Positions 17,500-26,895 are shown, counted from the first letter of the stretch. The stretch: 64,000 nucleotides of DNA from Schauerella fraxinea (GCA_030849965.1 JAVDKL010000001.1:558001-622000), one strand, 5' to 3'. The notes: generated by a model not told the origin, from the sequence alone. Numbers and translations: made by a program.

Positions 17500-17936
17500 C
17501 GTTGTCTCCTGAAAACCGCCTTCAACGCACGGGTCATGCCCATGCGTAAGAGCTTACTTTAAAGTTTTTACTCTAAACAATTAACTTTACAAAAAAGGCT
17601 TATCTAATTGATTTCAAAAACGTTTTGTGATCGTCTTAATACTTCACCTTAAGTCCAATATCGCCCAACTGCGCGCACATGGCACGCGGCGATATCGCGC
17701 ATTAAGCATGCCAAATTAGTACGATTGATCGGGAAGGATCGCAACGGCGCACGTCGTTGCTCATTGCCGCATGGCAAACGTACGGCCGCTGCAACGATCC
17801 GATCAATTACCTGCATCAAGATGCGCCTGCCTTTCCATTATTGGACGGCGACGCTCTTGTTCGCCAAGCATCCGCGAGACAAACTCGATAGATTCTCGGT
17901 GCGGCTCGGGATCAGCTCAACGTCACGCGCCATCGC
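17500..17936. other. Gene-free interval with an AT-rich block
   Basis: No credible gene is visible. Bases about 17549-17660 are strongly AT-rich compared with the GC-rich surroundings and include the 10-bp palindrome ACTTTAAAGT. Being just upstream of the ankyrin gene on the minus strand, this block probably holds its promoter, but I cannot assign -35 and -10 elements with confidence. The remainder up to 17936 shows nothing recognisable. Confidence 0.5.
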
Positions 17937-18068
17937 TTCATCGCCGACTTCATCGCCGACTTCATCGCCGACTTCATCGCCGACTTCATCGCTGACCTCA
18001 TCGCTGACCTCATCGCTGACCTCATCGCTGACCTCATCGTTGACCTTAGCGTTGGCCTTAGCGTTGGC
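17937..18068. repeat. 12-bp tandem repeat array, eleven units
   Basis: Four copies of TTCATCGCCGAC are followed by TTCATCGCTGAC, three copies of CTCATCGCTGAC, CTCATCGTTGAC, and two of CTTAGCGTTGGC, in perfect 12-base register. A more degenerate unit follows (18069-18080). Neighbouring units differ by one or two bases, a pattern of stepwise duplication. The array lies about 50 bp beyond the 3' end of tatD. Because 12 is a multiple of three, frames through it stay open on both strands (SSPT/SSLT repeats on the plus strand), but neither reading has a start or neighbourhood that suggests a gene. Confidence 0.9.
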
Positions 18069-18119
18069 CCTAACCGCCGGTCCATCGCTGGAGCCTCAGC
18101 GCCGATCTCAGCAATAGCT

Positions 18120-18890
18120 TTACCGCTGTGCCTTACCAAACAACCTGAAAAAATTGTCCGTCGTGGCACGTGCTACTTCGGCCACGGGAATCCCGCGCAG
18201 ATCGGCGATCTTCTCGGCCACGTGCATGACCTTTGACGGATCGTTCGTTTTGCCGCGAAACGGTACCGGGGCCAGGTACGGCGAATCGGTTTCGATCAGC
18301 AGCCGATCGAGCGGCACGCGACAGGCGACGTCATGCAGCGTGGTCGCATTTTTGAAGGTGACGATACCGGACAGCGAGATGTAGAAGCCCAAGGCAAGCG
18401 CCGCCTCTGCCACTTCCCACGATTCGGTGAAGCAGTGCATGACGCCCCCTGCCTGCTGTGCCCCTTCCTCGCGCATGATGCGCAACGTGTCTTCGGGCGC
18501 GGCCCGCGTGTGGATGATGAGCGGCAGACCGGTTTCACGGCTGACCTGGATATGGGTGCGAAATCGATCGCGCTGCCAATCCAGTGGTTCTTTAAGTCGG
18601 AAGTAATCCAGCCCGGTCTCGCCAATGGCCACCACCTTAGGGTGCGCTGAGAGAGCGATGAGTTGCTCTGCGGTCGGCTCGATCGTATCTTCGTAGTCGG
18701 GATGCACGCCCACCGACGCCCACAGGTGGGGATGCGGCGTCACACCGTCGATCAGGCCCTGCCAGTCGGGCAGATTAACGCTCACGACCAAGGCGTGCGT
18801 GACCTGATTCTGCGCCATGCGATCCAAGATCGCAGGCAAATCGGCGGCCAAATCGGGAAAATTCAGATGGCAATGCGAATCGACGTACAT
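18120..18890 (-). CDS. TatD family metal-dependent hydrolase/DNase
   Basis: A 256-residue TIM-barrel hydrolase. Metal ligands are visible: HxH in DSHCHLNF (His6, His8), Glu in AIGETGLDYF, His in LIIHTR, His in VMHCFTES, and Asp in IETDSPYLAPVPFRGK. YcfH/TatD proteins are 3'-5' exonucleases or related phosphoesterases. It follows holB by 24 bp in the mltG-tmk-holB-tatD operon; unlike in Pseudomonas, no pilZ gene separates holB from tatD. Confidence 0.92.
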   Translation of the reverse strand: MYVDSHCHLNFPDLAADLPAILDRMAQNQVTHALVVSVNLPDWQGLIDGVTPHPHLWASVGVHPDYEDTIEPTAEQLIALSAHPKVVAIGETGLDYFRLKEPLDWQRDRFRTHIQVSRETGLPLIIHTRAAPEDTLRIMREEGAQQAGGVMHCFTESWEVAEAALALGFYISLSGIVTFKNATTLHDVACRVPLDRLLIETDSPYLAPVPFRGKTNDPSKVMHVAEKIADLRGIPVAEVARATTDNFFRLFGKAQR

Positions 18891-18914
18891 AACGCAGCAA
18901 GGCTTAAAGTGATA

Positions 18915-19985
18915 TCAAGCCTGGCAGGATAGCACCACGCGCTGCAGTGCCGCATGGATGAAGAGTTTGGCGTTCAAGGGATGGGTGGCCAAGGTGCGCT
19001 GGCGTGTGAGCCACCGCGCGCCCTCGGCCAAGGGCTCTGGCTTGGCGCGCGCCGCCGCAGCCGCGCAGGCTTGCGCCAAGGCGGGGAAGTAACGCACCGG
19101 CGCGCCCACCTGGGCCAGCGACAAGTCGATATACAGGCGCTGCAGCGTATCGATCCACTCGCTCGCGGGCGTTTTTTCGATCGAGTCCGCCATGGCACCC
19201 ACGTCGGGCGGCTGCCCGCGTGCCAAAGCCTGCAACAACGCGGCAGCCCATTCGGGGCAGGCCGATTCGCGGGTTTGCGACAGTGTCAGCGCGGCAAGCG
19301 GCGCACCACCGGCCGCCGCCAACCAGGCATCGGGCGCGGCCACGCCCTGCTCACCCAGCCACAGCAGGGCCTGCGAGGCGTCCGGCGTGGCCATCGGCAA
19401 CCGTCGGCAACGCGACAGCAGCGTGGGCAACAGGCGATCGGGCGCATCGGCCACGATCAGCAGAATCGTGTGTTCCGGGGGTTCTTCGAGAATTTTCAGC
19501 AGCGCATTGGCGGCCATCACGTTGAGCGCTTCGGCGGGGTACAGCAACGCCACGCGCCAGCCGCCGCGGTGCGTGGCCATATTGAACCAGGGTCCCAACG
19601 CGCGAATCTGGTCGATGCGAATATCTTTGGAAGGCGCACGTTTGGCGCTTCCGGATGCCGGCGCGGCACTCTCGCCGCCGCCATCGCCCTCGTCCGCGTC
19701 ACTGGGGGCATCCGCACCCTCTTCCACAGCCACGGCTTCGGGTCGAATGCGCCGAAAATCGGGGTGATTACCGCTTGCCATCCAGGTGCAGGATGGGCAG
19801 TCGCCACAGGCCAATCCGGCCGCCGGCCGTTCGCACAGCAAGCTGGCTGCTGCGGCGTGCGCGAAGGTCACCTTGCCGATGCCGGTCAGTCCGTGCAACA
19901 GCCAGGCGTGCGCAAAGCGCTCGCGGTCGGCCAGCCATTGCCGAGCCAGGTCGTGCTGCCACGGATAAAAGCGCGGCAAACTCAT
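18915..19985 (-). CDS. holB: DNA polymerase III subunit delta'
   Basis: A 356-residue clamp-loader subunit. The N-terminal AAA+ domain has a Walker A-like loop [11 protein letters not shown], a zinc module with CGDCPSC, and [19 protein letters not shown] followed by LLSRCRRL, which is typical of delta'. A stretch of about 40 residues rich in Asp, Glu, Ala and Ser (around residues 85-120) is inserted after the zinc module, as in other betaproteobacterial HolB proteins. Its ATG overlaps the tmk stop by 4 bp, so translation is probably coupled. Confidence 0.92.
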   Translation of the reverse strand: MSLPRFYPWQHDLARQWLADRERFAHAWLLHGLTGIGKVTFAHAAAASLLCERPAAGLACGDCPSCTWMASGNHPDFRRIRPEAVAVEEGADAPSDADEGDGGGESAAPASGSAKRAPSKDIRIDQIRALGPWFNMATHRGGWRVALLYPAEALNVMAANALLKILEEPPEHTILLIVADAPDRLLPTLLSRCRRLPMATPDASQALLWLGEQGVAAPDAWLAAAGGAPLAALTLSQTRESACPEWAAALLQALARGQPPDVGAMADSIEKTPASEWIDTLQRLYIDLSLAQVGAPVRYFPALAQACAAAAARAKPEPLAEGARWLTRQRTLATHPLNAKLFIHAALQRVVLSCQA

Positions 19986-20611
19986 GCGCTGGCCGCCATC
20001 ATGTCGATCAGCGACGCTTCCAACTGCTCGCGGATCTCGGCAATGCTCTGCGTGCCGTCAATAATGCGAAAACGCTCGGGATCGGCGGCCGCACGGGCGT
20101 GATACGCCGCTCGCGTGCGTTCGAAAAACGCCGCACCTTCGCGTTCGAAGCGATCGGGCTCGCGGGCATCGGCCAGCCGGGCCCGTGCAACCTCGAGGGG
20201 CACATCGAACAGCCACGTACGATCGGGTTGAAACGCGGGATGCACCCATTGTTCGAGCGTCGCGATGCGCGATGCGCCCAACTCGCGGCCTCCGCCCTGG
20301 TAGGCATAGGTCGCGTCGGTAAACCGGTCGCACACGACCCACTCGCCCGCCTCGATAGCGGGTTGAATCACCGTGCGCACATGCTCGCTACGCGCCGCAA
20401 ACATCAATAGGGTCTCGGTTTCGAGCGCCATCGGCTCGGTCAGCACCAGGGCACGCAGCCGCTCGCCTAAAGGCGTGCCGCCCGGCTCGCGGGTCGACAC
20501 GACCGATACGCCATGCGCCCGCACGGCATCGGTCAACCACGCGATATGCGTGCTTTTGCCCGCACCATCCACACCTTCCAGCGTGATGAAACGACCGCGT
20601 TGTTGCGTCAT
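19982..20611 (-). CDS. tmk: Thymidylate kinase
   Basis: A 209-residue kinase that phosphorylates dTMP to dTDP. The P-loop GVDGAGKST is at residues 13-21, the substrate motif [16 protein letters not shown] follows near 95, and the lid region is [12 protein letters not shown]. Its start overlaps the mltG stop and its stop overlaps the holB start, each by 4 bp, giving a tightly coupled operon. Confidence 0.95.
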   Translation of the reverse strand: MTQQRGRFITLEGVDGAGKSTHIAWLTDAVRAHGVSVVSTREPGGTPLGERLRALVLTEPMALETETLLMFAARSEHVRTVIQPAIEAGEWVVCDRFTDATYAYQGGGRELGASRIATLEQWVHPAFQPDRTWLFDVPLEVARARLADAREPDRFEREGAAFFERTRAAYHARAAADPERFRIIDGTQSIAEIREQLEASLIDMMAASA

Positions 20612-21621
20612 GGTGTTCTTCCGAGAATAAAGCGGGAAACATTGCGGTTGTGGTCGGCCAGATTGGTGGCGAACTCGCTGGTGCCGTTGCCGCGGGAAAC
20701 GAAATACAGAAACTTATGGGTTTCGGGATGCACCGTGGCGCGCAGGGCCGCCCGCCCTGGACTGGCAATGGGGGTGGGCGGCAGACCGTTGCGCGTGTAG
20801 GTATTCCACGGCGTGTCGGTTTGGAGATCGCGCTTGCGAATCCGCCCGTCGTACGCCTCGCCCATGCCGTAGATCACGGTGGGATCGGTTTGCAGCGGCA
20901 TGCCGATGCGCAGGCGGTTGATGAACACGCCGGCGACGCGATCGCGATCCTGCGTATGACCCGTCTCTTTTTCGACGATCGACGCCAGGATCAGCAAGTG
21001 ATACGGGTCGGCCAGCGGCAGATCGGGGTCGCGCTCGGCCCAGATCTCCGCCAGAATCGCCTGCGACTCCTTGTAGCCGCGACGCAGCAGGTCAAAGTCA
21101 GATGTGCCGGGGCTGAAAACGTAGGTGTCGGGAAAGATCAATCCTTCAAGGCTGTCGCCGGTGCCGCCCAGGCGAGCGACGATCTCCTTGTCGCTCACGC
21201 CGTCGAGCGTTTGCTTCACATCCGGATGCGCACGCAGCGCCTGACGGATCTGCCGCATGTTCCAACCTTCAACCAATGTCACTTGGCGCTGGCTCATATC
21301 GCCCCGCGCCATACGCGTGAGCAAGAGCCAAGGACTATCCCCGCGCGAGGCTTCGTAACCGCCCGCCTTGATGAGTTTGTCCTGTTCGCTCAATCGCGCC
21401 ATCCAGACGAAACCAGGCTCCCAGACCGACAGCCCGGCCGCATTGAGCTGACGCACGATGGTGCGCACACTGCTGCCGGGTTCGATCACAAAGTCGACTT
21501 TTTCGGCGGTCATCGACACCGGCTGCGTCGCCCAATACCAGGCCGCGCCGACACCGGCGGCTACGAGGAGGACCAGCGCCAGCAGGCCGCACGACAGGAA
21601 GATAAAAATGCGCTTTTTCAT
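20608..21621 (-). CDS. mltG: Endolytic murein transglycosylase MltG (YceG)
   Basis: A 337-residue inner-membrane protein. One membrane segment lies near the N-terminus ([20 protein letters not shown]), with the rest in the periplasm. The YceG domain shows the catalytic Glu in [13 protein letters not shown] and the C-terminal [15 protein letters not shown] signature. MltG cleaves nascent glycan strands and is thought to end peptidoglycan chain growth. ATG 21621 gives the expected MKKR N-terminus; an upstream in-frame start adds 19 residues without family support. First gene of the mltG-tmk-holB-tatD operon, divergent from ygfZ. Confidence 0.93.
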   Translation of the reverse strand: MKKRIFIFLSCGLLALVLLVAAGVGAAWYWATQPVSMTAEKVDFVIEPGSSVRTIVRQLNAAGLSVWEPGFVWMARLSEQDKLIKAGGYEASRGDSPWLLLTRMARGDMSQRQVTLVEGWNMRQIRQALRAHPDVKQTLDGVSDKEIVARLGGTGDSLEGLIFPDTYVFSPGTSDFDLLRRGYKESQAILAEIWAERDPDLPLADPYHLLILASIVEKETGHTQDRDRVAGVFINRLRIGMPLQTDPTVIYGMGEAYDGRIRKRDLQTDTPWNTYTRNGLPPTPIASPGRAALRATVHPETHKFLYFVSRGNGTSEFATNLADHNRNVSRFILGRTP

Positions 21622-21757
21622 AGGAGTGCGAAGTGTAATGGATTGCGCCGGGGGCGGCGTCGGCGCATAGCCGGACAACCGTCGGGGGCAATGGCCGATT
21701 TGCAGGCACCGGGGTATATCATCCTGGCTTTAGAGACACCATGCATAAGGCCTCCCC

Positions 21758-22798
21758 GTGACTTTGGACGCTTCCATCTCGCCATCGGTTTCCGATCTTT
21801 CTCCGGCTGCGCAACCCGGCGCCGAGCTACCCGCCATCTCCGGCGCGCAATTCGCCCCGTTGCCCGAATTTCGCGTGTTTGCCGCCACTGGCGCCGATGC
21901 CCCCGCATTCTTGCACGGTCAGTTGACCCATGATGTGACCGGCCTCGGGGCCGACGCCGCCCGGTTTGCCGGGTACTGCACGGCCAAAGGCCGTTTATTG
22001 GCGACGATGGTGTTCTGGCATGCCGCTCCCGCCGAGAACGGCGATCCGGTGATTCAGGGCTTCCTGCGCGCCGACATCGCCGAGGCCGTGATCAAGAAGC
22101 TTTCGATGTTCGTCTTGCGCGCGAAGGTCAAGTTCTCGTTTCCCGAATCTCAGGTCTGGGGTGTGCAAGCCGAGACTGCCGCCCAACAGACCATCGTGGA
22201 TGCCGCGGGTGCTGTGCCCGAGACGCACTGGCGCGCCGCGCACCTGCCCAGCGGCACCTGGATCGCCGCGCCCGTAGCTGAAGCGGCGGCACGCTGGTGG
22301 TGGATCGCCGATGAGGCGCAACGCGACCTGGCGTTGCCCGCCTTGCGCGATCGGGCAAGTGAGGTCGTTCCGGCAAGCTTCCGCATGAAAGATCTGCAGG
22401 CTGGGCTGCCTTGGGTGAGCGCGCCTACGCAGGACGTGTTCATCCCGCAAACCCTCAACCTCGACCTGGTGGATGGCGTTAGCTTCACCAAGGGCTGCTA
22501 TCCCGGCCAGGAAGTTGTGGCGCGCAGCCATTACCGCGGCACGGTCAAACGCCGCATGGCGCTGGGCACGCTTGCTGGCGGCGCCGCTGCCGATACGGAT
22601 GCCTTGCGAAATCTGGACATTTTCGACGCCCGGCACCCCGATGAGCCATGTGGTCGCGTGGTGGATGCCGCTGGCCATGGCGCCGTGGCACTGGTGTTCG
22701 AAACCACACTGGCCTCACTCCCCGAAGGCGATCTGCGCCTGGGCGCCGCCGACGGCCCGGTCATTCACGTGCAGCCGTTGCCGTACGCCTTGGCATAG
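21758..22798 (+). CDS. ygfZ: Folate-binding Fe-S cluster assembly protein YgfZ
   Basis: A 346-residue member of the GcvT-like YgfZ/IBA57 family. The signature KGCYPGQEVVARSHYRG is present at about residue 247, including the Cys thought to be important for function. YgfZ uses tetrahydrofolate to help repair or build Fe-S clusters in enzymes such as MiaB. The start is GTG at 21758; no better start with a ribosome-binding site is visible. It is divergent from mltG with 136 bp between them. Confidence 0.92.
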   Translation: MTLDASISPSVSDLSPAAQPGAELPAISGAQFAPLPEFRVFAATGADAPAFLHGQLTHDVTGLGADAARFAGYCTAKGRLLATMVFWHAAPAENGDPVIQGFLRADIAEAVIKKLSMFVLRAKVKFSFPESQVWGVQAETAAQQTIVDAAGAVPETHWRAAHLPSGTWIAAPVAEAAARWWWIADEAQRDLALPALRDRASEVVPASFRMKDLQAGLPWVSAPTQDVFIPQTLNLDLVDGVSFTKGCYPGQEVVARSHYRGTVKRRMALGTLAGGAAADTDALRNLDIFDARHPDEPCGRVVDAAGHGAVALVFETTLASLPEGDLRLGAADGPVIHVQPLPYALA

Positions 22799-22891
22799 CG
22801 CGTTCGGTCACGGCGGCATCGCCTGGGGCCCGGGTGTTGGAACATGCCGATAGACGGCATCCGAGCGGAACGCCGCAATCATGAAGCACAA

Positions 22892-22915
22892 ACGCGCGGC
22901 CAGATTGCCGCGCGT
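22892..22915. terminator. Candidate hairpin terminator between ygfZ and mmsB
   Basis: ACGCGCGGC and GCCGCGCGT form a 9-bp GC-rich stem with a 6-base loop in the gap between two convergent genes. On the minus strand it is followed by the weak T-rich run TTTGTGCTT; there is no T run on the plus strand. Confidence 0.4.
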
Positions 22916-22920
22916 CCTTC

Positions 22921-23018
22921 AGGCATCGCGTGCCGAGGATGCTTCTTAGGCATCGCGTGCCGAGGATCCTTCGAGGACCCTTCGAGGACCCTTCGAGGAC
23001 CCTTCGAGGACCCTTCGG
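22921..23018. repeat. 20-bp direct repeat and 11-bp tandem array at the 3' end of mmsB
   Basis: An identical 20-base sequence beginning AGGCATCGCGTGCC occurs at 22921-22940 and 22948-22967. It is followed at once by four exact copies of CCTTCGAGGAC (22968-23011) and a partial fifth. The array stops 5 bp before the mmsB stop codon, so it is outside both convergent genes. Confidence 0.85.
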
Positions 23019-23022
23019 GCTT

Positions 23023-23916
23023 CTACTTCTGTGGCGCCCGGGTGTAAAGCTGCAGGATGCTCGAGAAATCGAGCTTGCCGCTACCGCCGGCACTGTGCAT
23101 CGCAAACAGATTGCGCGCCAGCTCGCCCAGCGGTACGGCAGAGCGCGTGGTCATCGCCGATTCCGCGGCCAGCCCAAGGTCCTTCAACATCAGATCCACC
23201 CCGAATCCGCCCGCATAGCCCTTGGACGCCGGTGCCTGCGGCATCACGCCCGGCCACGGGTTGTACAACTCGGTGGCCCAGTTACGGCCCGAACTCTTGG
23301 CCACGATTTCCGAGAGCACGGCGGGATCCAGACCGTTGGCCACACCCAGCGCGAGCGCTTCTGAGGTGCCCGCCATAAGGATGCCCAACAGCATGTTGTT
23401 GCAGATCTTGGCCACCTGCCCCGCGCCCGCACCGCCCGCGTGGAAGAGATTTTTGCCCATTTTCTCCAGAATCGGCCGCGCCCGGGTGACGTTGGCTTCG
23501 TCGCCACCCATGATGAACGTCAGTGTGCCTGCAGCGGCGCCACCGGTGCCGCCCGATACCGGCGCATCGATCATGGCGATCCCGCGCGCCTGCGCGGCCT
23601 CAGCCACCTTGCGAGCGCTTTCCGGCGAAATCGTGCTGCAGTCGATCACGAGCGCAGTCGGCGCCACGCGGCCCAGCAAGTCGTCTTCCAGGTAAAGCCG
23701 TTCGACATGCAGGCTGGCCGGCAGCATCGTGATAACGACCTCCGCATCGGCCACGGCGCTGGCCGCGTCGGCGGCTGCGCTGGCACCGGCCTGCGTCAAC
23801 TGCGCGACGGCAGACGCCGACAGGTCATAAACGGTCAGGTCATGCCCGGCCTTGACCAGGTTGTGCGCCATCGGCGCACCCATATTGCCCAGGCCGATAA
23901 ATGCAATGCGAGTCAT
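23023..23916 (-). CDS. mmsB: 3-hydroxyisobutyrate dehydrogenase
   Basis: A 297-residue NAD-dependent dehydrogenase that converts 3-hydroxyisobutyrate to methylmalonate semialdehyde in valine breakdown. The Rossmann loop is FIGLGNMGAPMA at residues 6-17, the substrate motif is DAPVSGGTGGAAAGTLT, and the catalytic Lys lies in GAGQVAKICNNMLLG. Length is standard. CGGAGA lies before the ATG. It is the last gene of the operon with acyl-CoA dehydrogenase and hydroxyisobutyryl-CoA hydrolase; the 165-bp gap before it holds no gene. A 20-bp repeat and an 11-bp tandem array follow its stop. Confidence 0.92.
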   Translation of the reverse strand: MTRIAFIGLGNMGAPMAHNLVKAGHDLTVYDLSASAVAQLTQAGASAAADAASAVADAEVVITMLPASLHVERLYLEDDLLGRVAPTALVIDCSTISPESARKVAEAAQARGIAMIDAPVSGGTGGAAAGTLTFIMGGDEANVTRARPILEKMGKNLFHAGGAGAGQVAKICNNMLLGILMAGTSEALALGVANGLDPAVLSEIVAKSSGRNWATELYNPWPGVMPQAPASKGYAGGFGVDLMLKDLGLAAESAMTTRSAVPLGELARNLFAMHSAGGSGKLDFSSILQLYTRAPQK

Positions 23917-24081
23917 GGTTTGTCTCCGTGGTGAGCATGGATATGCATCGTGTTGTTTTGATGTGGCAGTGCTGTTTTGTTACGCCGCCAGCTATGTTGC
24001 GGGCTGAACCGACGGCCGCAAATCTGCAAGCCGTACGGTGGTGCGAATGAGAGATGGTCGTACGAATACAGATCCGTGCCG

Positions 24082-25263
24082 TCAGGCAATGCCTCCCAGA
24101 TCCGCCAACGGATGCGCCTGACCTTCCGGCCAGGGGGCGCGGAAAAAGCGCTGCACCCACTCGGCGTCGGCATCAGCCAGCGTTGCCGGATGCCAGCGCG
24201 GCTGCTTGTCCTTGTCGATCAGCAGCGCGCGGATCCCCTCTTTCAGGTCGCCGTGCACCGTGCAGGCCAGCGCCGCGATGTATTCGGTGCGAAACACGTC
24301 GGCCAACGACATCAAGCGCGTCCGCTGTTGCAAGGTGAAGGCCAGGCGCGCCGAACCAGGCGAACCATGCCCCAGCGTGGTGGCAGCCCGCGCCAGCCAC
24401 GCGTCCTGGTGCCCGGCCAGATCGCGCAGCTCTTCGACGATCTGATCGAGATCGTTGCCGCTGCACAAGCTATTGATCTGAAATGCATTTTGGCGCAATG
24501 GCCCAGGCGACGGGGGCGGTGCCGAATGCGCATTGAGCACATGACGCAAGAGCCCATCGTTGATCGACCGGCCGCTGGCGCCCATGGTTTCATCGCCCAA
24601 GGCACGCCCGGCCGCATGGCCGGCCCAGGGCTGTTCCAACAGACTCGCCATGATGTCCGGCAGCGACTTCGACTCCACCATGAAATCGGCCAATCCGGTA
24701 AACAACGCGTCCGAGCCGCCGATCTGTGCCCCAGTCAACGCCAGGAAAAGCCCGGTCTTGCCGGGCATACGATTCAACATCCAACTGCCGCCCACATCGG
24801 GAAACAATCCGATCGTGATCTCGGGCATGGCCAGACGCGAGGTCTCGGTCACCACACGGTGGCTCGCGCCCATCATCAGTCCGATGCCGCCGCCCATCAC
24901 GATGCCGTGACCCCAGCACAGTACCGGCTTGGGATAGTGATGGATGAAGTGGTCCAGACGATATTCGGATTCGAAAAAGCGCCGGGCGTAATCGTTGTTC
25001 CAGGCATCGTCGGACGCGTTCTGCTGCATGCTGCGATACAGGCCATGCAAATCGCCACCGGCGCAAAACGCCTTGCCGCCTTCCCCTTTGAGCATGACGA
25101 CGGCCACTTCGGCATCGTCGGCCCACAACTGCAACTGCTCATAGAGCCGCTGCACCATCTCCAGATCCAACCCATTCAACGTTTGTGGCGCGTTCAGCGT
25201 AGCCACGCCGATACGCATGCCATTGGCCGCTGCTTGCGTATCGAACAGTACTGGGGCATTCAT
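24082..25263 (-). CDS. 3-hydroxyisobutyryl-CoA hydrolase
   Basis: A 393-residue crotonase-fold enzyme. Family marks are FCAGGDLHGLY near residue 66, MGGGIGLMMGASHRVV and MPEITIGLFPDVGG in the active site, and the C-terminal GIRALLIDKDKQPRW that distinguishes HIBCH from ordinary enoyl-CoA hydratases. It releases CoA from 3-hydroxyisobutyryl-CoA in valine catabolism. The start overlaps the stop of the upstream dehydrogenase (ATGA, 4 bp), so the two are coupled. Confidence 0.9.
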   Translation of the reverse strand: MNAPVLFDTQAAANGMRIGVATLNAPQTLNGLDLEMVQRLYEQLQLWADDAEVAVVMLKGEGGKAFCAGGDLHGLYRSMQQNASDDAWNNDYARRFFESEYRLDHFIHHYPKPVLCWGHGIVMGGGIGLMMGASHRVVTETSRLAMPEITIGLFPDVGGSWMLNRMPGKTGLFLALTGAQIGGSDALFTGLADFMVESKSLPDIMASLLEQPWAGHAAGRALGDETMGASGRSINDGLLRHVLNAHSAPPPSPGPLRQNAFQINSLCSGNDLDQIVEELRDLAGHQDAWLARAATTLGHGSPGSARLAFTLQQRTRLMSLADVFRTEYIAALACTVHGDLKEGIRALLIDKDKQPRWHPATLADADAEWVQRFFRAPWPEGQAHPLADLGGIA

Positions 25264-26414
25264 CGCAAATCCGCTCCTTTGTCGATCAACTGGCGCGCAA
25301 TGATGACGCGCATGATTTCATTCGTGCCTTCCAGAATCTGGTGAACGCGTGTGTCGCGCACCAGACGCTCCAGCGGATAGTCTCGCAGATAACCATAGCC
25401 GCCGTGGATCTGTTGCGCATCCAGACACACTTGAAAACCGGCGTCGGTGGCGAACCGCTTGGCCATTGCGCAATAGGTGGCCGCATCGGCGTTGCCTTGA
25501 TCCAGTTTGCAGGCCGCCAGACGCACCATTTGACGGGCCGACACGATCGAGGTGGCCATGTCGGCCAGCTTGAACTGCAGCGCCTGAAAATCCGCCAGGG
25601 GGCGGCCGAATTGCTTGCGTTCGGTGAGGTACCGCCGCGCGGCGTCATAGGCGCCTTGCGCCGCGCCCACCGAGCAGGTGCCGATATTGATACGCCCGCC
25701 ATCCAGCCCGCGCATCGCGATCATGAACCCCTCGCCCTCCTCGCCCAGCCGGTATGCTGCGGGCACGCGCACGTTCTCAAACGTAATCTGCCGCGTGGAC
25801 TGGCTGTTCCAGCCCATTTTGTCCTCCTTGCGGCCATAGGTGATGCCCGGCAAATCGGCGGGCACGGCAAAGGCGCTGATGCCCTTGGGCCCGTCGCCGC
25901 CGGAGCGCGCCATCACTACCAGCAATTGGGTATCGCCGCCGCCCGAAATGAAAGCCTTGGCGCCGTCCAGCACGTAATGGTCGCCATCGAGCCGGGCACG
26001 CGTGCGGAGCGACGCGGCATCCGAACCCGCATTCGGCTCGGTCAGGCAATACGACGCCAGCTTGGCGCCGGACGCCAGTTGCGCGCCCCACGCATCCCGC
26101 AAGGCCTGACTGCCCCACTTGCCCACCATCCACGTGGCCATATTGTGGATCGTGAGAAATGCCGTCGTGGAAGGGTCGACCGCCGCCATCTCCTCGAATA
26201 CCAGCGTGGCATCCAGACGCGGCAGGCCGAGGCCGCCGATCGCTTCGTCGGCATAGATGGCGCAGAACCCCATTTCGCCCGCACGAGCAAAGGTCTCGCG
26301 GGGGAAAATACATTCGGCATCCCAGCGCGCGGCGTGGGGCGCCAATTCGCCCTCGGCAAATTCGCGCGCCGCCTGAGCGATCGCGCGTTGGTCTTCGTTA
26401 AGTTCGAAATCCAC
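25260..26414 (-). CDS. Acyl-CoA dehydrogenase, probably isobutyryl-CoA dehydrogenase
   Basis: A 384-residue flavoprotein dehydrogenase. Motifs include YCLTEPNAGSDAASL, GAKAFISGGGDTQLLVV, and the C-terminal QIHGGYGYLRDYPLERLVRD with ILEGTNEIMR. Gene context (HIBCH and MmsB downstream) points to isobutyryl-CoA as the substrate, giving methacrylyl-CoA; this is inference from neighbours. The start is GTG 26414, with GGAGA eight bases upstream. First gene of the valine-degradation operon. Confidence 0.9.
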   Translation of the reverse strand: MDFELNEDQRAIAQAAREFAEGELAPHAARWDAECIFPRETFARAGEMGFCAIYADEAIGGLGLPRLDATLVFEEMAAVDPSTTAFLTIHNMATWMVGKWGSQALRDAWGAQLASGAKLASYCLTEPNAGSDAASLRTRARLDGDHYVLDGAKAFISGGGDTQLLVVMARSGGDGPKGISAFAVPADLPGITYGRKEDKMGWNSQSTRQITFENVRVPAAYRLGEEGEGFMIAMRGLDGGRINIGTCSVGAAQGAYDAARRYLTERKQFGRPLADFQALQFKLADMATSIVSARQMVRLAACKLDQGNADAATYCAMAKRFATDAGFQVCLDAQQIHGGYGYLRDYPLERLVRDTRVHQILEGTNEIMRVIIARQLIDKGADLR

Positions 26415-26550
26415 GTTGTTGTCTCCGTTGTCCTCGGCGCGCCGGGCCTTTCAGCCGCGCGTCTCATCGTATAGGACGATTTTGCATGACGTTGACGTAA
26501 ACGTAAATGCGTAATCACCGCGAGCGGTGCAAGACAACCAGGATAAGGCG

Positions 26551-26895
26551 TTAACGGGTGGGTTTGGCTCGGTGCGCGGCCCGTCGGCGGCGCGACACCA
26601 TGGGATCGAAGCTCAGCCCGCGGTAGATTTCAACCCGATCCCCATCGGTGACCCCATCCTGGGATGTAACGCGCTTGGCAAAAACGCCGACGCCCTCCTC
26701 CCAGGGATCGATCGCAGGAAACGCCTGCGTGAAGCCGCTGGCGGCAAGCGCGTCGCCCACTGTAGCGCCCGCGGCGAGCATCACCTCCCGCTGCCAGATA
26801 TCGCGCGCGGCGGGATAGCACACGATCACGCGCAAACCCTTGGCCCCGGCACCCTCAACACGCTGCGCCTCGGCGACCAAGCGCTCAGTCGCCAT
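26551..26895 (-). CDS. rnfH: RnfH family protein (ubiquitin-like fold)
   Basis: A 114-residue member of the RnfH/UPF0125 family (LRVIVCYPAARDIWQREV, AGATVGDALAASGF, VFAKRVTSQDGVTDGDRVEIYRGL by parts). It has a beta-grasp fold and no settled function; in E. coli it is also called RatB. It overlaps the 3' end of ratA by 11 bp and is the second gene of that pair, as in E. coli. The C-terminus is basic (RRRRAAHRAK). Confidence 0.88.
   Translation of the reverse strand: MATERLVAEAQRVEGAGAKGLRVIVCYPAARDIWQREVMLAAGATVGDALAASGFTQAFPAIDPWEEGVGVFAKRVTSQDGVTDGDRVEIYRGLSFDPMVSRRRRAAHRAKPTR

Noticed and set aside
17725-18117. Plus-strand frame encoding SSPT/SSLT/LALA repeats
   Set aside because: It is open only because the 12-bp repeat keeps frame; no ribosome-binding site, no homology I know, and it ends 2 bp before the tatD stop. 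Kept as a repeat, not a gene.
17912-18169. Minus-strand frame with Met-Lys/Arg-Ser-Ala repeats overlapping the tatD 3' end
   Set aside because: It starts inside tatD and consists mostly of the repeat; nothing supports translation.
22892-23018. Possible attachment site for a mobile element (20-bp direct repeat)
   Set aside because: The two copies are only 7 bp apart and enclose nothing; no integrase, transposase or tRNA gene is near.
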